DNA from: Thermodesulfobacteriota bacterium
Lineage (GTDB): Bacteria; Desulfobacterota; BSN033; UBA1163
Reading direction: 5' to 3'
Length of the DNA stretch: 37,366 nt
Assembly (NCBI GenBank): GCA_030017685.1
Contig: JASEHH010000027.1
Span: 1-37,366, forward strand
Each line of letters opens with the position of its first letter. Positions within the stretch are counted from its first letter, which is position 1. The notes under the pieces were generated by a model, which was not told the origin of the DNA, made no database searches, and saw only the letters and a list, made by a program, of their open reading frames with translations. The position numbers and the translations under genes are program-made. Positions 30,785 to 37,366 of this stretch are shown piece after piece.

Positions 30785-31767
30785 AGAAGCGGGGAATCGG
30801 CATAGGTTGCATGTATTATGGAATGGGATACGGGTTTTCTCGGCCGGATGTCTCCGCAGCCGAAGTGGAGATCTGTGAAGACGGCTCTATCATTGTCCGA
30901 TCCGGCGAAGTGGATTATGGCCAGGGGTCGGATACGATCTTCTGCCAGATGGTGGCGGAGGAGCTTGGAATTCGGTACGACACCATTCAACTGATTACTG
31001 CTGATACCTTTGCCACTCCCAATGCAGGGCCTACTTCCGCCAGCCGGCTCACCTATGTGACTGGAAATGCGATGGTGAAAGCCTCTCGAGCCATCAAAAA
31101 GACCCTCCAATCCGTAGCTGAAGAGATTCTTGGCGAGAGGGATCTCCTCTTTCTGGATGAGGAGATCTTTTCAGAGAGTCATCCGGAGAGGCGTATCTCT
31201 TTCAGGCAACTTGCCAAAGAGGGGCATCTTCGGGGGCTTCCCATGGTGGAGACAGCCTGGCATGATATTACCACGAAAGATGTGAATCCCGAGACCGGAC
31301 AGGGGGATGCCTATTCAACCTATGCCTATGCTGCCCAATTGGCAGAGGTAGCAGTGGATACGGAGACGGGTGAAGTGGAAGTCTTGCGTATTGTAGCGGC
31401 CGCCGATGTGGGAAAGGCGATCAATCCATCGAATGTCGAAGGGCAAATCGAGGGCGGTGTGGCCATGGGGCTTGGATATGCATTGACTGAAGAGATCAAG
31501 GAGGAGGGAGGTTATCTCAAAACGAGAAATCTTGGGGAGTACATGATTCCAACGAGTATGGATGTTCCGCCCATCGATCCCCATATTGTGGAAGTTCCTG
31601 TCTCAAGCGGCCCCTATGGTGCGAAAGGGGTGGGAGAGCCGGCATTGATCCCTACAGCTCCTGCCATCTTGAATGCCATTGCCAATGCCATTGGAGTTCG
31701 TGTCACCGAACTTCCTGCCAATCTGGAGAACCTTCACCGTTTGATCAGAGAAAAGGAGAGAGACTGA
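30781..31767 (+). CDS. molybdenum hydroxylase large subunit, C-terminal half (NdhM-like)
   Basis: A 328-aa protein matching the second half of the xanthine-dehydrogenase-type molybdopterin subunit. It begins with KKRGIGIGCMYYGMG, which in fused relatives lies mid-protein, and has VRSGEVDYGQGSDTIFCQMVA (pterin contact), PTSASRLTYVTGNA and SSGPYGAKGVGEPALIP, whose Glu is the catalytic base of the family. The ATG overlaps the previous stop as ATGA, the frame is shifted by one, and together the two proteins equal a normal large subunit. No Cys-ligand or maturation gene (xdhC-like) is present. Confidence 0.9.
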   Translation: MKKRGIGIGCMYYGMGYGFSRPDVSAAEVEICEDGSIIVRSGEVDYGQGSDTIFCQMVAEELGIRYDTIQLITADTFATPNAGPTSASRLTYVTGNAMVKASRAIKKTLQSVAEEILGERDLLFLDEEIFSESHPERRISFRQLAKEGHLRGLPMVETAWHDITTKDVNPETGQGDAYSTYAYAAQLAEVAVDTETGEVEVLRIVAAADVGKAINPSNVEGQIEGGVAMGLGYALTEEIKEEGGYLKTRNLGEYMIPTSMDVPPIDPHIVEVPVSSGPYGAKGVGEPALIPTAPAILNAIANAIGVRVTELPANLENLHRLIREKERD

Positions 31768-31781
31768 TCTGAAGGAATAGC

Positions 31782-32642
31782 ATGCAGCGTTTTCAATTTT
31801 ATAACCCACGTTCCGTCGAAGATGCGCTGAACTTTCTCGCCGAGAAAGGAGAACGTTCCAAGATAATCGCGGGTGGCACGGACTTGATTCCCGGCCTTCG
31901 ACTGGAAGAGATCCGTCCTGATTTTGTTTTGAATATCCCTGAGATCAATCCATTCAGGGGGATTAAAGAGATGGATCATTCTTTCTGGATCGGCCCCACT
32001 ACAACCTTTACAGAGATGGTCGAATCGAACCTCCTTTCACGTTCCTTTCCTGCTCTGGTTCAGTCGGCAGCTTCCGTTGGAGGACCCCAAATAAGAAACC
32101 GTGGAACCATTGGAGGAAATATTGCCAATGCCTCACCCGCTGCTGATGTTTTGCCTGCTCTCCTTGCCCATGGTGGCGAGTTGGAACTCCAATCGAAGAG
32201 AAATGGAAAGAGGATCATTCCACTCGCCGAGGCGATTTTATCGCCTTATAAGACCTGCTTTAGGTCTGATGAAATATTGACAGGAATCATCTTAAAGAAG
32301 TTGGAGCTTGGGACTCGGAGCGCCTTTGAAAAGCTTGGCCGTCGAAAGGCCATGGCAAGGGCAAGGATGAATCTCACCCTTCTTCTCCGTTTGAACCACA
32401 GAGAAGAGGTCTCTGAGTTGAGGATCGTTCCAGGCGCAGTGATGCCTGTGGCGAAACGGATGGATCGTACAGAGAGGATGCTTTTGGGTAAAAAACCTGA
32501 GCCCCTCCTGATCGAAGCCGCTTCAAAGACCTTGGCAGAAGAAATGGTGGAGGTGACAGGGGCTCGATGGTCAACAGAGTATAAGATCCCTGTTCTGAAG
32601 AATATCTTCAAGCGGATGATGAAGCAGTTGCTCATAGTGTAA
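31782..32642 (+). CDS. molybdenum hydroxylase FAD-binding subunit (CoxM/NdhF-like)
   Basis: A 286-aa FAD subunit of the CoxM/XdhB type. FAD-binding motifs are IIAGGTDLIPGLR (residues 28-40) and ASVGGPQIRNRGTIGGNIANASPAAD (about 97-122, with the paired Gly-rich loops). The C-terminal CO-dehydrogenase flavoprotein domain follows, with FEKLGRRKAMARARMN. It takes electrons from the FeS subunit and passes them to NAD(P) or another acceptor. It sits 14 nt after the large-subunit second half and 21 nt before the FeS subunit, as part of one operon. Confidence 0.92.
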   Translation: MQRFQFYNPRSVEDALNFLAEKGERSKIIAGGTDLIPGLRLEEIRPDFVLNIPEINPFRGIKEMDHSFWIGPTTTFTEMVESNLLSRSFPALVQSAASVGGPQIRNRGTIGGNIANASPAADVLPALLAHGGELELQSKRNGKRIIPLAEAILSPYKTCFRSDEILTGIILKKLELGTRSAFEKLGRRKAMARARMNLTLLLRLNHREEVSELRIVPGAVMPVAKRMDRTERMLLGKKPEPLLIEAASKTLAEEMVEVTGARWSTEYKIPVLKNIFKRMMKQLLIV

Positions 32643-32663
32643 GTGGAGGAGAGGTAGGAAGTC

Positions 32664-33140
32664 ATGATGTCAAAAGAACCGGGGAAGACATTATTAAAGA
32701 TGAAGGTAAATGGAAAGGCCGTAGAGGTCATGGTCAACCCCACCTGGACCCTCCTTCGTGTCCTTCGGGAAGAGCTAAGACTCACGGGGACGAAGAAGGG
32801 CTGTGAGCAGGGAGACTGCGGTGTCTGCACGGTGATCATGGATGGGAGGACTGTCAATGCCTGTCTGGTTCTGGCCCTTCAGACAGAGTCAAAAGAGATT
32901 GAGACGATCGAAGGCCTTGGGACAGCCGATCAACTCCATCCTCTTCAGAAGAGCTTTATCAAGCACGGCGCGGTTCAGTGCGGTTTTTGCACTCCGGGAA
33001 TGTTGCTGTCTGCCAAGGCGCTCCTGGAAAAGAATGCGGACCCCACCCTCGAGGAGATCAAAAGGGGAATTTCCGGAAACCTGTGCCGGTGTACGGGATT
33101 CGTAAAAATTATAAAGGCGATTCAGAATGTTCACAGATAG
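32664..33140 (+). CDS. molybdenum hydroxylase [2Fe-2S] subunit (CoxS/NdhS-like)
   Basis: A 158-aa iron-sulfur subunit. The N-terminal plant-type [2Fe-2S] domain has GCEQGDCGVCTVIMDG with a fourth Cys at NACLV. The C-terminal helical [2Fe-2S] domain has QCGFCTPGMLLSAKALLE and GNLCRCTGFVKI. This is the standard small subunit of the xanthine dehydrogenase/aldehyde oxidoreductase family. GGAGAGG precedes the two adjacent ATG codons. With the three genes upstream it completes an L-M-F-S enzyme of four polypeptides. Confidence 0.95.
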   Translation: MMSKEPGKTLLKMKVNGKAVEVMVNPTWTLLRVLREELRLTGTKKGCEQGDCGVCTVIMDGRTVNACLVLALQTESKEIETIEGLGTADQLHPLQKSFIKHGAVQCGFCTPGMLLSAKALLEKNADPTLEEIKRGISGNLCRCTGFVKIIKAIQNVHR

Positions 33141-33152
33141 AAAAGGATCCTT

Positions 33153-34427
33153 ATGAGACCGGAGATAGAGCGGCAGGTCCTCGAACTCATCGAGCAGAGG
33201 CGAAACGAGATCATTTCTTTCTTGAGAGAACTCGTCTCCATTCCGAGCGTTACCGAAGAGGAGCTTCAGATTCAGGAATTTATTGCCCAAAAACTTAAGA
33301 CCATGGGACTCCAGGTAGAGATGTGGGAGCCGGATCATGAGGCATTGAAAAGGCATCCTGCTTATTTGCCTTCGGAACGGGGATACCAAAGCCGGCCTGA
33401 TGTGGTCGGGATCTATAAGGGAACAGGACACGGAAGGTCCCTCCTCTTTAATGGACATGTGGATGTCATTCCACCAGGGCCATTCGAAGCCTGGGAGCAC
33501 CCTCCCTGGGCAGGTGAGATTCAGGGAGACCGGCTTTATGGAAGAGGGGCATCGGACATGAAGAGTGGTCTTGCTGCCATGACAATGGCCCTCGAGAGTT
33601 TGATCCATTTGAAGGTGAGACTGAAAGGAGATGTCCTTCTCGAATATACGATGGATGAGGAAGCGACCGGAAATGGGACACTCGCCTGCGTTGTAAGGGG
33701 ATACAAAGCGGATGCAGGGATTTGTTGTGAGACGAGCAGTCTACACATCCAGCCTGCCTGTATTGGCAGGATCTGGTTTGAAGTCCTTATTCGGGGAAAA
33801 CCAGCCGGCATACAGAGGCGATGGGAGGGGGTCAATGCCATTGAAAAAGGATATGCAGTCGTGCAGGCTGTTTCCGACCTCGAAAAGATCAGGATCAATA
33901 AGTTGAACCATCCCCTCTACCCGGATAAGAGGAGTTCCCTTCCCTGTATGGTCGGCGTCTTTCAATCCGGTTCCTTTCCAAGCGCTTTTCCTGACACCTG
34001 CCTTTTAAAAGGGAGCATTGCCACATTGCCAGGAGAGGATACGAATCAGGTCAAGTCGGATTTTGCCGAACACATCCTGGCGTTTGCAAGAACAGATTCT
34101 TGGCTTAAGGACCATCCTCCGGAAGTAAAATTTGTTGGCTATTGCGGCGATCCCGCCGAGATTTCTTCTGATCATCCCATTGTTTCTGTGATGAGCGAAA
34201 GATTCAGGCAGGTCATGGGAAGAGAGCCCCAGATTACCGGACGGCAGGGCGCTGCCGACACCCGTTACCTCATCCAATATGGCCAAACCCCCACTGTCAT
34301 TTTTGGGCCAGGACTGACCGAACAGATGCATGCCAACAATGAGTGGGTGAATGTGAATGACCTTATTTCAGCCACAAAGATTTTGGCGTTGACGGTGATG
34401 GATTGGTGCGGCTATGAAGCCCCTTGA
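33153..34427 (+). CDS. M20-family metallohydrolase (ArgE/DapE/YgeY-like)
   Basis: A 424-aa di-zinc amidohydrolase-type peptidase. Metal and catalytic residues are present: NGHVDVIPPG (His102, Asp104), GASDMKSG (Asp135), MDEEATGNG (Glu169, Glu170), CCETSS (Glu193) and a C-terminal EQMHANNE His. In the dimerisation (lid) domain, where relatives read like AHAG-xR-EGVNAIEK, this protein reads PAGIQRRWEGVNAIEK, so the lid His is replaced by Gly219. Family members cut N-acyl, carbamoyl or formyl amides. Next to a molybdenum hydroxylase and a PreA-like reductase, it may open or deacylate a catabolic intermediate. It starts 12 nt after the FeS gene, with AAGGA. Confidence 0.87.
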   Translation: MRPEIERQVLELIEQRRNEIISFLRELVSIPSVTEEELQIQEFIAQKLKTMGLQVEMWEPDHEALKRHPAYLPSERGYQSRPDVVGIYKGTGHGRSLLFNGHVDVIPPGPFEAWEHPPWAGEIQGDRLYGRGASDMKSGLAAMTMALESLIHLKVRLKGDVLLEYTMDEEATGNGTLACVVRGYKADAGICCETSSLHIQPACIGRIWFEVLIRGKPAGIQRRWEGVNAIEKGYAVVQAVSDLEKIRINKLNHPLYPDKRSSLPCMVGVFQSGSFPSAFPDTCLLKGSIATLPGEDTNQVKSDFAEHILAFARTDSWLKDHPPEVKFVGYCGDPAEISSDHPIVSVMSERFRQVMGREPQITGRQGAADTRYLIQYGQTPTVIFGPGLTEQMHANNEWVNVNDLISATKILALTVMDWCGYEAP

Positions 34428-34477
34428 ACATTGCGGAAAGCGTTACCCTATAGATCAATAGAGAACAGGAGACCCAA

Positions 34478-35653
34478 ATGAATAGCCTTGAAGTGACCTT
34501 TGCAGGAGTGAAATTGCGTAACCCATTAATCCTTGCCTCAGCCACACCGAGCTGGGATGGAGAGAGAGCAAACTTGGGTTGGAAAGCAGGAGCCGGAGCC
34601 GTGATTCCAAAGAGTTTTGCACCACCGACCAAGTGGGCACAGCATCCTCGCTGCGGTCGAATGAGGCTGGTCAAGCATGGTAAGAACCGAATCGGCATGG
34701 TGAACATCGAACTCTATACGACCATGACGTTGAAGGACTGGCTCGACACTGAACTAGATAAGGCCTGCGAAGGAGACGGCGTCATCATTGCGAGCATCGT
34801 AGCCCATCCTGATCCCAAGGATACGGGTCGAAATGCAAAGCTCATCGAGGAGACAGGCCAAGTGGCCATGTTCGAAATCAATGTCTCCTGTCCCATGCCC
34901 GCAGACAGTTCGAAGGTGGGGTTCCAGATGGGAAACGATCCGGAGATGTGTTACCGGCAGGTGCAAGCATTGAAGAAGGCCGTGCGTCTTCCGGTGGGAA
35001 TCAAGCTGACTCCGACCACACACAACATGGTGCCGATGGCACAGGCCTCTGAGAAGGCCGGCGCCGATTTTGTCACCATCGGAAATTCGATCCGTTCCTT
35101 TGCTGGAGTGGATATTAAGACTGGACTTCCAAAACTGCCTGCCTACGGAGGTTATAGCGGCCCTGCCATTAAACCCGTTACCCAGCGCCATGTCTCCGAA
35201 GTGGCCAAAGCGGTCAACATTCCAATCTCTGCCTGTGGCGGCATCAGTACCTGGGAGGATGTCGTCGAATATATGATGCTGGGGGCCACAACCGTCCAGA
35301 CCTGCACCAGCATTATGTGGCATGGCTATGCTTATTTCCAGATCCTTTTAAAAGGGCTATCCAACTATTTAAAAAGAGAAAAGCTTGATTCTTTTGACGC
35401 CATCCGTGGAAAGGCCCTTCCCCATATCGTCCCGATTGACGAGCTGTCTAAAAGACCCGTGATGGTGGCAAAGGTGAAGCCCCTAAAATGTATCAACCTT
35501 ACAAAGGGGGGATGTGGACTCTGTGGAAAGGTCTGCTTCTATGGAGCCATCCGATTTGCCCCTAAACTTAGGCTCGACAGAGAAAGATGTGATGGGTGTG
35601 GTCTGTGTACTGAAATCTGCCCGACCGAAGCTTTAAAATTGGTTTCGAAGTAA
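34478..35653 (+). CDS. PreA-like flavin/iron-sulfur reductase (dihydropyrimidine-dehydrogenase family)
   Basis: A 391-aa protein with an FMN-binding dihydroorotate-dehydrogenase-like barrel (residues 1-300: LRNPLILASATP, FEINVSCP, VGIKLTPT, ACGGISTWEDVVEYMMLGA) and a C-terminal ferredoxin domain with two [4Fe-4S] sites (GGCGLCGKVC and CDGCGLCTEICP). PreA and mammalian DPD reduce uracil and thymine. Where DPD has GLACGQDPE with the catalytic Cys, this protein has GFQMGNDPE, so the Cys position is Met151. It is therefore unlikely to be a standard pyrimidine reductase; another ring or an enamide may be reduced. ACAGGAG supports the start. Same operon as the M20 gene (50-nt gap). Confidence 0.88.
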   Translation: MNSLEVTFAGVKLRNPLILASATPSWDGERANLGWKAGAGAVIPKSFAPPTKWAQHPRCGRMRLVKHGKNRIGMVNIELYTTMTLKDWLDTELDKACEGDGVIIASIVAHPDPKDTGRNAKLIEETGQVAMFEINVSCPMPADSSKVGFQMGNDPEMCYRQVQALKKAVRLPVGIKLTPTTHNMVPMAQASEKAGADFVTIGNSIRSFAGVDIKTGLPKLPAYGGYSGPAIKPVTQRHVSEVAKAVNIPISACGGISTWEDVVEYMMLGATTVQTCTSIMWHGYAYFQILLKGLSNYLKREKLDSFDAIRGKALPHIVPIDELSKRPVMVAKVKPLKCINLTKGGCGLCGKVCFYGAIRFAPKLRLDRERCDGCGLCTEICPTEALKLVSK

Positions 35654-35682
35654 AATTTGTCATCCGATCAGGGGCCGTGCAA

Positions 35683-37161
35683 ATGATCAATTTGACCATC
35701 ACCGAAGGGCAGTTGAAGAGAACCATTGAACGGGCTCGTGAGAAGAAGATCCTCATTCCTACCCTCCACCAACAGAAATATCCTGAATCCATCCCCGCAA
35801 AAATGAGAGAGCGATTAAAGGAGATCGGCCTCTGGGATATCCATCCCTGCAACCTCTTCCGGATCACCTGGAAGAATGAGCCGGTTGATGTTGGAGGGGG
35901 TTTTGGAGATGTCAATTATGTAGAAATACCCTCAGCGATTTCTGGAGTTGATACAAGGATTATCGCTCTGGTTGGAAAATGGTTTCCAACAGGTTCTCAT
36001 AAGGTGGGAGCAACTTTTGGCTGCCTCGTTCCGAGGCTCGTCACAGGGCAGTTCGATCCGACCTCACAGAAGGCGGTCTGGCCATCAACGGGCAACTTCT
36101 GCCGCGGAGGCGCCTACGATGCTACCCTCTTGGGATGTGAATCCATTGCTATCCTGCCAGAAGGAATGAGCCAGGAGAGGTTCGAATGGCTGACTAAGGT
36201 GGCGGGGGAGGTGATTGCCACTCCCGGATGTGAGAGCAATGTCAAAGAGATATTTGATAAATGCTGGGAGCTGAGAAAGACCCGGGATGACATCTTTATC
36301 TTTAATCAATTTGAAGAGCTGGGAAACCATCTCTGGCATTATGAAATAACGGGGAATGCCATTGAGGAGGTTCTCAAGAGAGTGATGTCTGACAAAGATC
36401 GGTTCGCTGGGTTTATTTCACAGAGCGGCTCTGCTGGGACCTTAGGAGCAGGAGACTATTTAAAGAAGGTTTTTCCTCAGAGCAAAATTGTTGCGGGTGA
36501 AGCGCTCCAATGTCCCACCCTTTTGCTTTGCGGCTATGGAGATCACCGGATCGAGGGCATTGGCGATAAGCATATCCCGTGGATCCACAATGTAAAAAAT
36601 ACGGATATGGTCATTGCCGTGGATGACAACGCCTGTATGAACTTAATCCGGCTTTTCAATGAGCCCGAGGGCTGGAGTTTTCTTCAGAAACAAGGGGTCA
36701 AAGATGATCTCATTTCAAAACTGCCTTTGATGGGAATATCGAGCATTGGAAACTTGCTATGCGCCATTAAATTCTCCAAATACTATGAGCTAACAAAGCG
36801 TGATATGGTGATGACCGTGTGGACGGATTCCATGGACCTTTACCAGACCAGGCTAAAGGAGATGCGCAGGGCCTATGGTCCCTATTCGGAAATGGAAGCC
36901 GCCAGGGCCTATCACCGCTATCTCATGGCAGAATCAATTGGCCATATGCAGGAGCTGAACGATTACGACCGACGCCGGATCCATAATTTGAAATATTTTA
37001 CCTGGATTGAACAGCAGGGCAAAGGACTTCCAGAGCTCAATGCCCAGTGGTACGATCCAGAGTATTGGGAGAGCATCCATCAACAGGCCAGTGAAATCGA
37101 TCGACTCATTGAGGCCTTTAATGATCGGACCGGATTGCTTAAGTGGTTGCATTGTAACTGA
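35683..37161 (+). CDS. PLP-dependent enzyme, TrpB/threonine-synthase-like fold, substrate unknown
   Basis: A 492-aa fold-type II PLP enzyme. The expected Schiff-base Lys107 is in WFPTGSHKVGATFG, followed by the substrate loop STGNFCRGGAYDATLLG and the phosphate-binding Gly-rich loop SQSGSAGTLGAGDYLKK. The protein is longer than cysteine synthase or diaminopropionate ammonia-lyase (about 310-400 aa) and is not clearly either; beta-elimination or ammonia-lyase chemistry is likely. The ATG at 35683 has AGGGG 8 nt upstream; GTG at 35677 is the alternative. The last Asn codon and the stop fall inside a segment copied from the ACT gene tail, so the native C-terminus may be lost. Confidence 0.85.
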   Translation: MINLTITEGQLKRTIERAREKKILIPTLHQQKYPESIPAKMRERLKEIGLWDIHPCNLFRITWKNEPVDVGGGFGDVNYVEIPSAISGVDTRIIALVGKWFPTGSHKVGATFGCLVPRLVTGQFDPTSQKAVWPSTGNFCRGGAYDATLLGCESIAILPEGMSQERFEWLTKVAGEVIATPGCESNVKEIFDKCWELRKTRDDIFIFNQFEELGNHLWHYEITGNAIEEVLKRVMSDKDRFAGFISQSGSAGTLGAGDYLKKVFPQSKIVAGEALQCPTLLLCGYGDHRIEGIGDKHIPWIHNVKNTDMVIAVDDNACMNLIRLFNEPEGWSFLQKQGVKDDLISKLPLMGISSIGNLLCAIKFSKYYELTKRDMVMTVWTDSMDLYQTRLKEMRRAYGPYSEMEAARAYHRYLMAESIGHMQELNDYDRRRIHNLKYFTWIEQQGKGLPELNAQWYDPEYWESIHQQASEIDRLIEAFNDRTGLLKWLHCN

Positions 37162-37187
37162 TGATCGATTTAGTCTTGAGAAGGATA
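37156..37187 (+). pseudogene. remnant of a second ACT-domain (GcvR-like) gene 3' end
   Basis: These 32 bases match 21386-21417, the tail of the ACT gene, at 29 positions, the first 20 without a difference. In the ACT reading frame the three changes are synonymous (CTG/TTG, AGG/AGA, AGA/AGG), and both copies encode LMIDLVLRRI. The original stop is replaced by ATG. No similarity is visible on either side, so this is a fragment left by recombination. Confidence 0.6.
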
Positions 37188-37366
37188 ATGCCTCAATTAT
37201 GGGTTCAAGTAATACAAATGTCCCCTTTATTATACCCCTCTTTGGAAAAGAGGGGCAAGGGAAGATTTTCCCAGGCATAATTTTAAAATCCCCCTTTATC
37301 CCCCTTTGCCTAACCGATCGTGTCCCATAAGTCAGCGGCTGGACACAGGGAGACGGGGTATAATTG
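37188..37366. repeat. intergenic repeat tracts at the window end
   Basis: A 9-bp hairpin CCCCTCTTT/AAAGAGGGG (37235-37255), without a T run, is followed by a CCCCCTTTATCCCCCTTTG tract (37291-37309) and a GGACACAGGGAGACGGGG tract (37340-37357). They resemble dispersed repeats, the last being of the kind seen near REP-associated transposases, but no transposase is visible. No gene is supported. Confidence 0.4.

Noticed and set aside
21386-37187. Integrative element with att-like direct repeats at both ends
   Set aside because: The 32-nt direct repeats are suggestive, but no integrase, transposase or plasmid gene lies between them, and the differences are synonymous in the ACT frame, which fits a gene remnant better.

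Overview
The window looks like chromosome of a strictly anaerobic, Gram-negative bacterium of the Desulfobacterota (deltaproteobacterial) type. The outer-membrane TonB-dependent receptor and ExbB/ExbD pair show a double membrane. A Ni-dependent CO dehydrogenase, ferredoxin-rich proteins, a molybdenum hydroxylase and a leucine-type ABC importer fit an anaerobe, and the moderate G+C and AT-rich intergenic repeats fit that group. The taxonomic placement is inference from gene content; no rRNA gene is present.

Layout. (1) 184-921: rsmE, then a small unlisted 45-aa Cys-rich gene on the minus strand. (2) 1421-8934, minus strand: a cobalamin uptake and remodelling locus read from a B12 riboswitch: btuB-like receptor, cbiR, cobU, cobS, a Dph6-like ATP pyrophosphatase and cobT. 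It is followed by tRNA-Phe(GAA), with its own promoter and terminator, and then exbB-exbD. (3) 9180-14895, minus strand: a CO-oxidation locus, PfkB-family kinase - RcoM-like haem PAS/LytTR regulator - cooS - cooF - FAD/NAD oxidoreductase. A direct repeat matching the LytTR operator pattern lies between rcoM and cooS. (4) 15007-20724, plus strand: glmU, glmS and pcrA/uvrD, separated by AT-rich repeats. (5) 20881-24725: a GcvR-like double-ACT protein, an Lrp-family regulator, and a tandem glycine riboswitch with terminator ahead of an aminotransferase and a glyoxylate-reductase-like dehydrogenase. (6) 24932-37161, plus strand: a liv-type ABC importer, then a four-subunit molybdenum hydroxylase whose large subunit is split in two, an M20 hydrolase, a PreA-like flavin/FeS reductase and a TrpB-fold PLP enzyme.

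How the genes work together. Locus 2 can import cobamides, cut off the lower ligand (CbiR) and rebuild the nucleotide loop (CobU, CobS, CobT). Locus 3 can oxidise CO and pass electrons through CooF to NAD(P), probably under CO control by RcoM. Locus 5 looks like a glycine-glyoxylate-glycolate module switched by glycine. Locus 6 reads as a possible catabolic line for an imported N-heterocycle (hydroxylate, reduce, hydrolyse, eliminate). It is the best candidate for an undescribed pathway; its substrate cannot be read from sequence. The window ends just after a short copy of the tail of the ACT-domain gene, which marks an old recombination junction.
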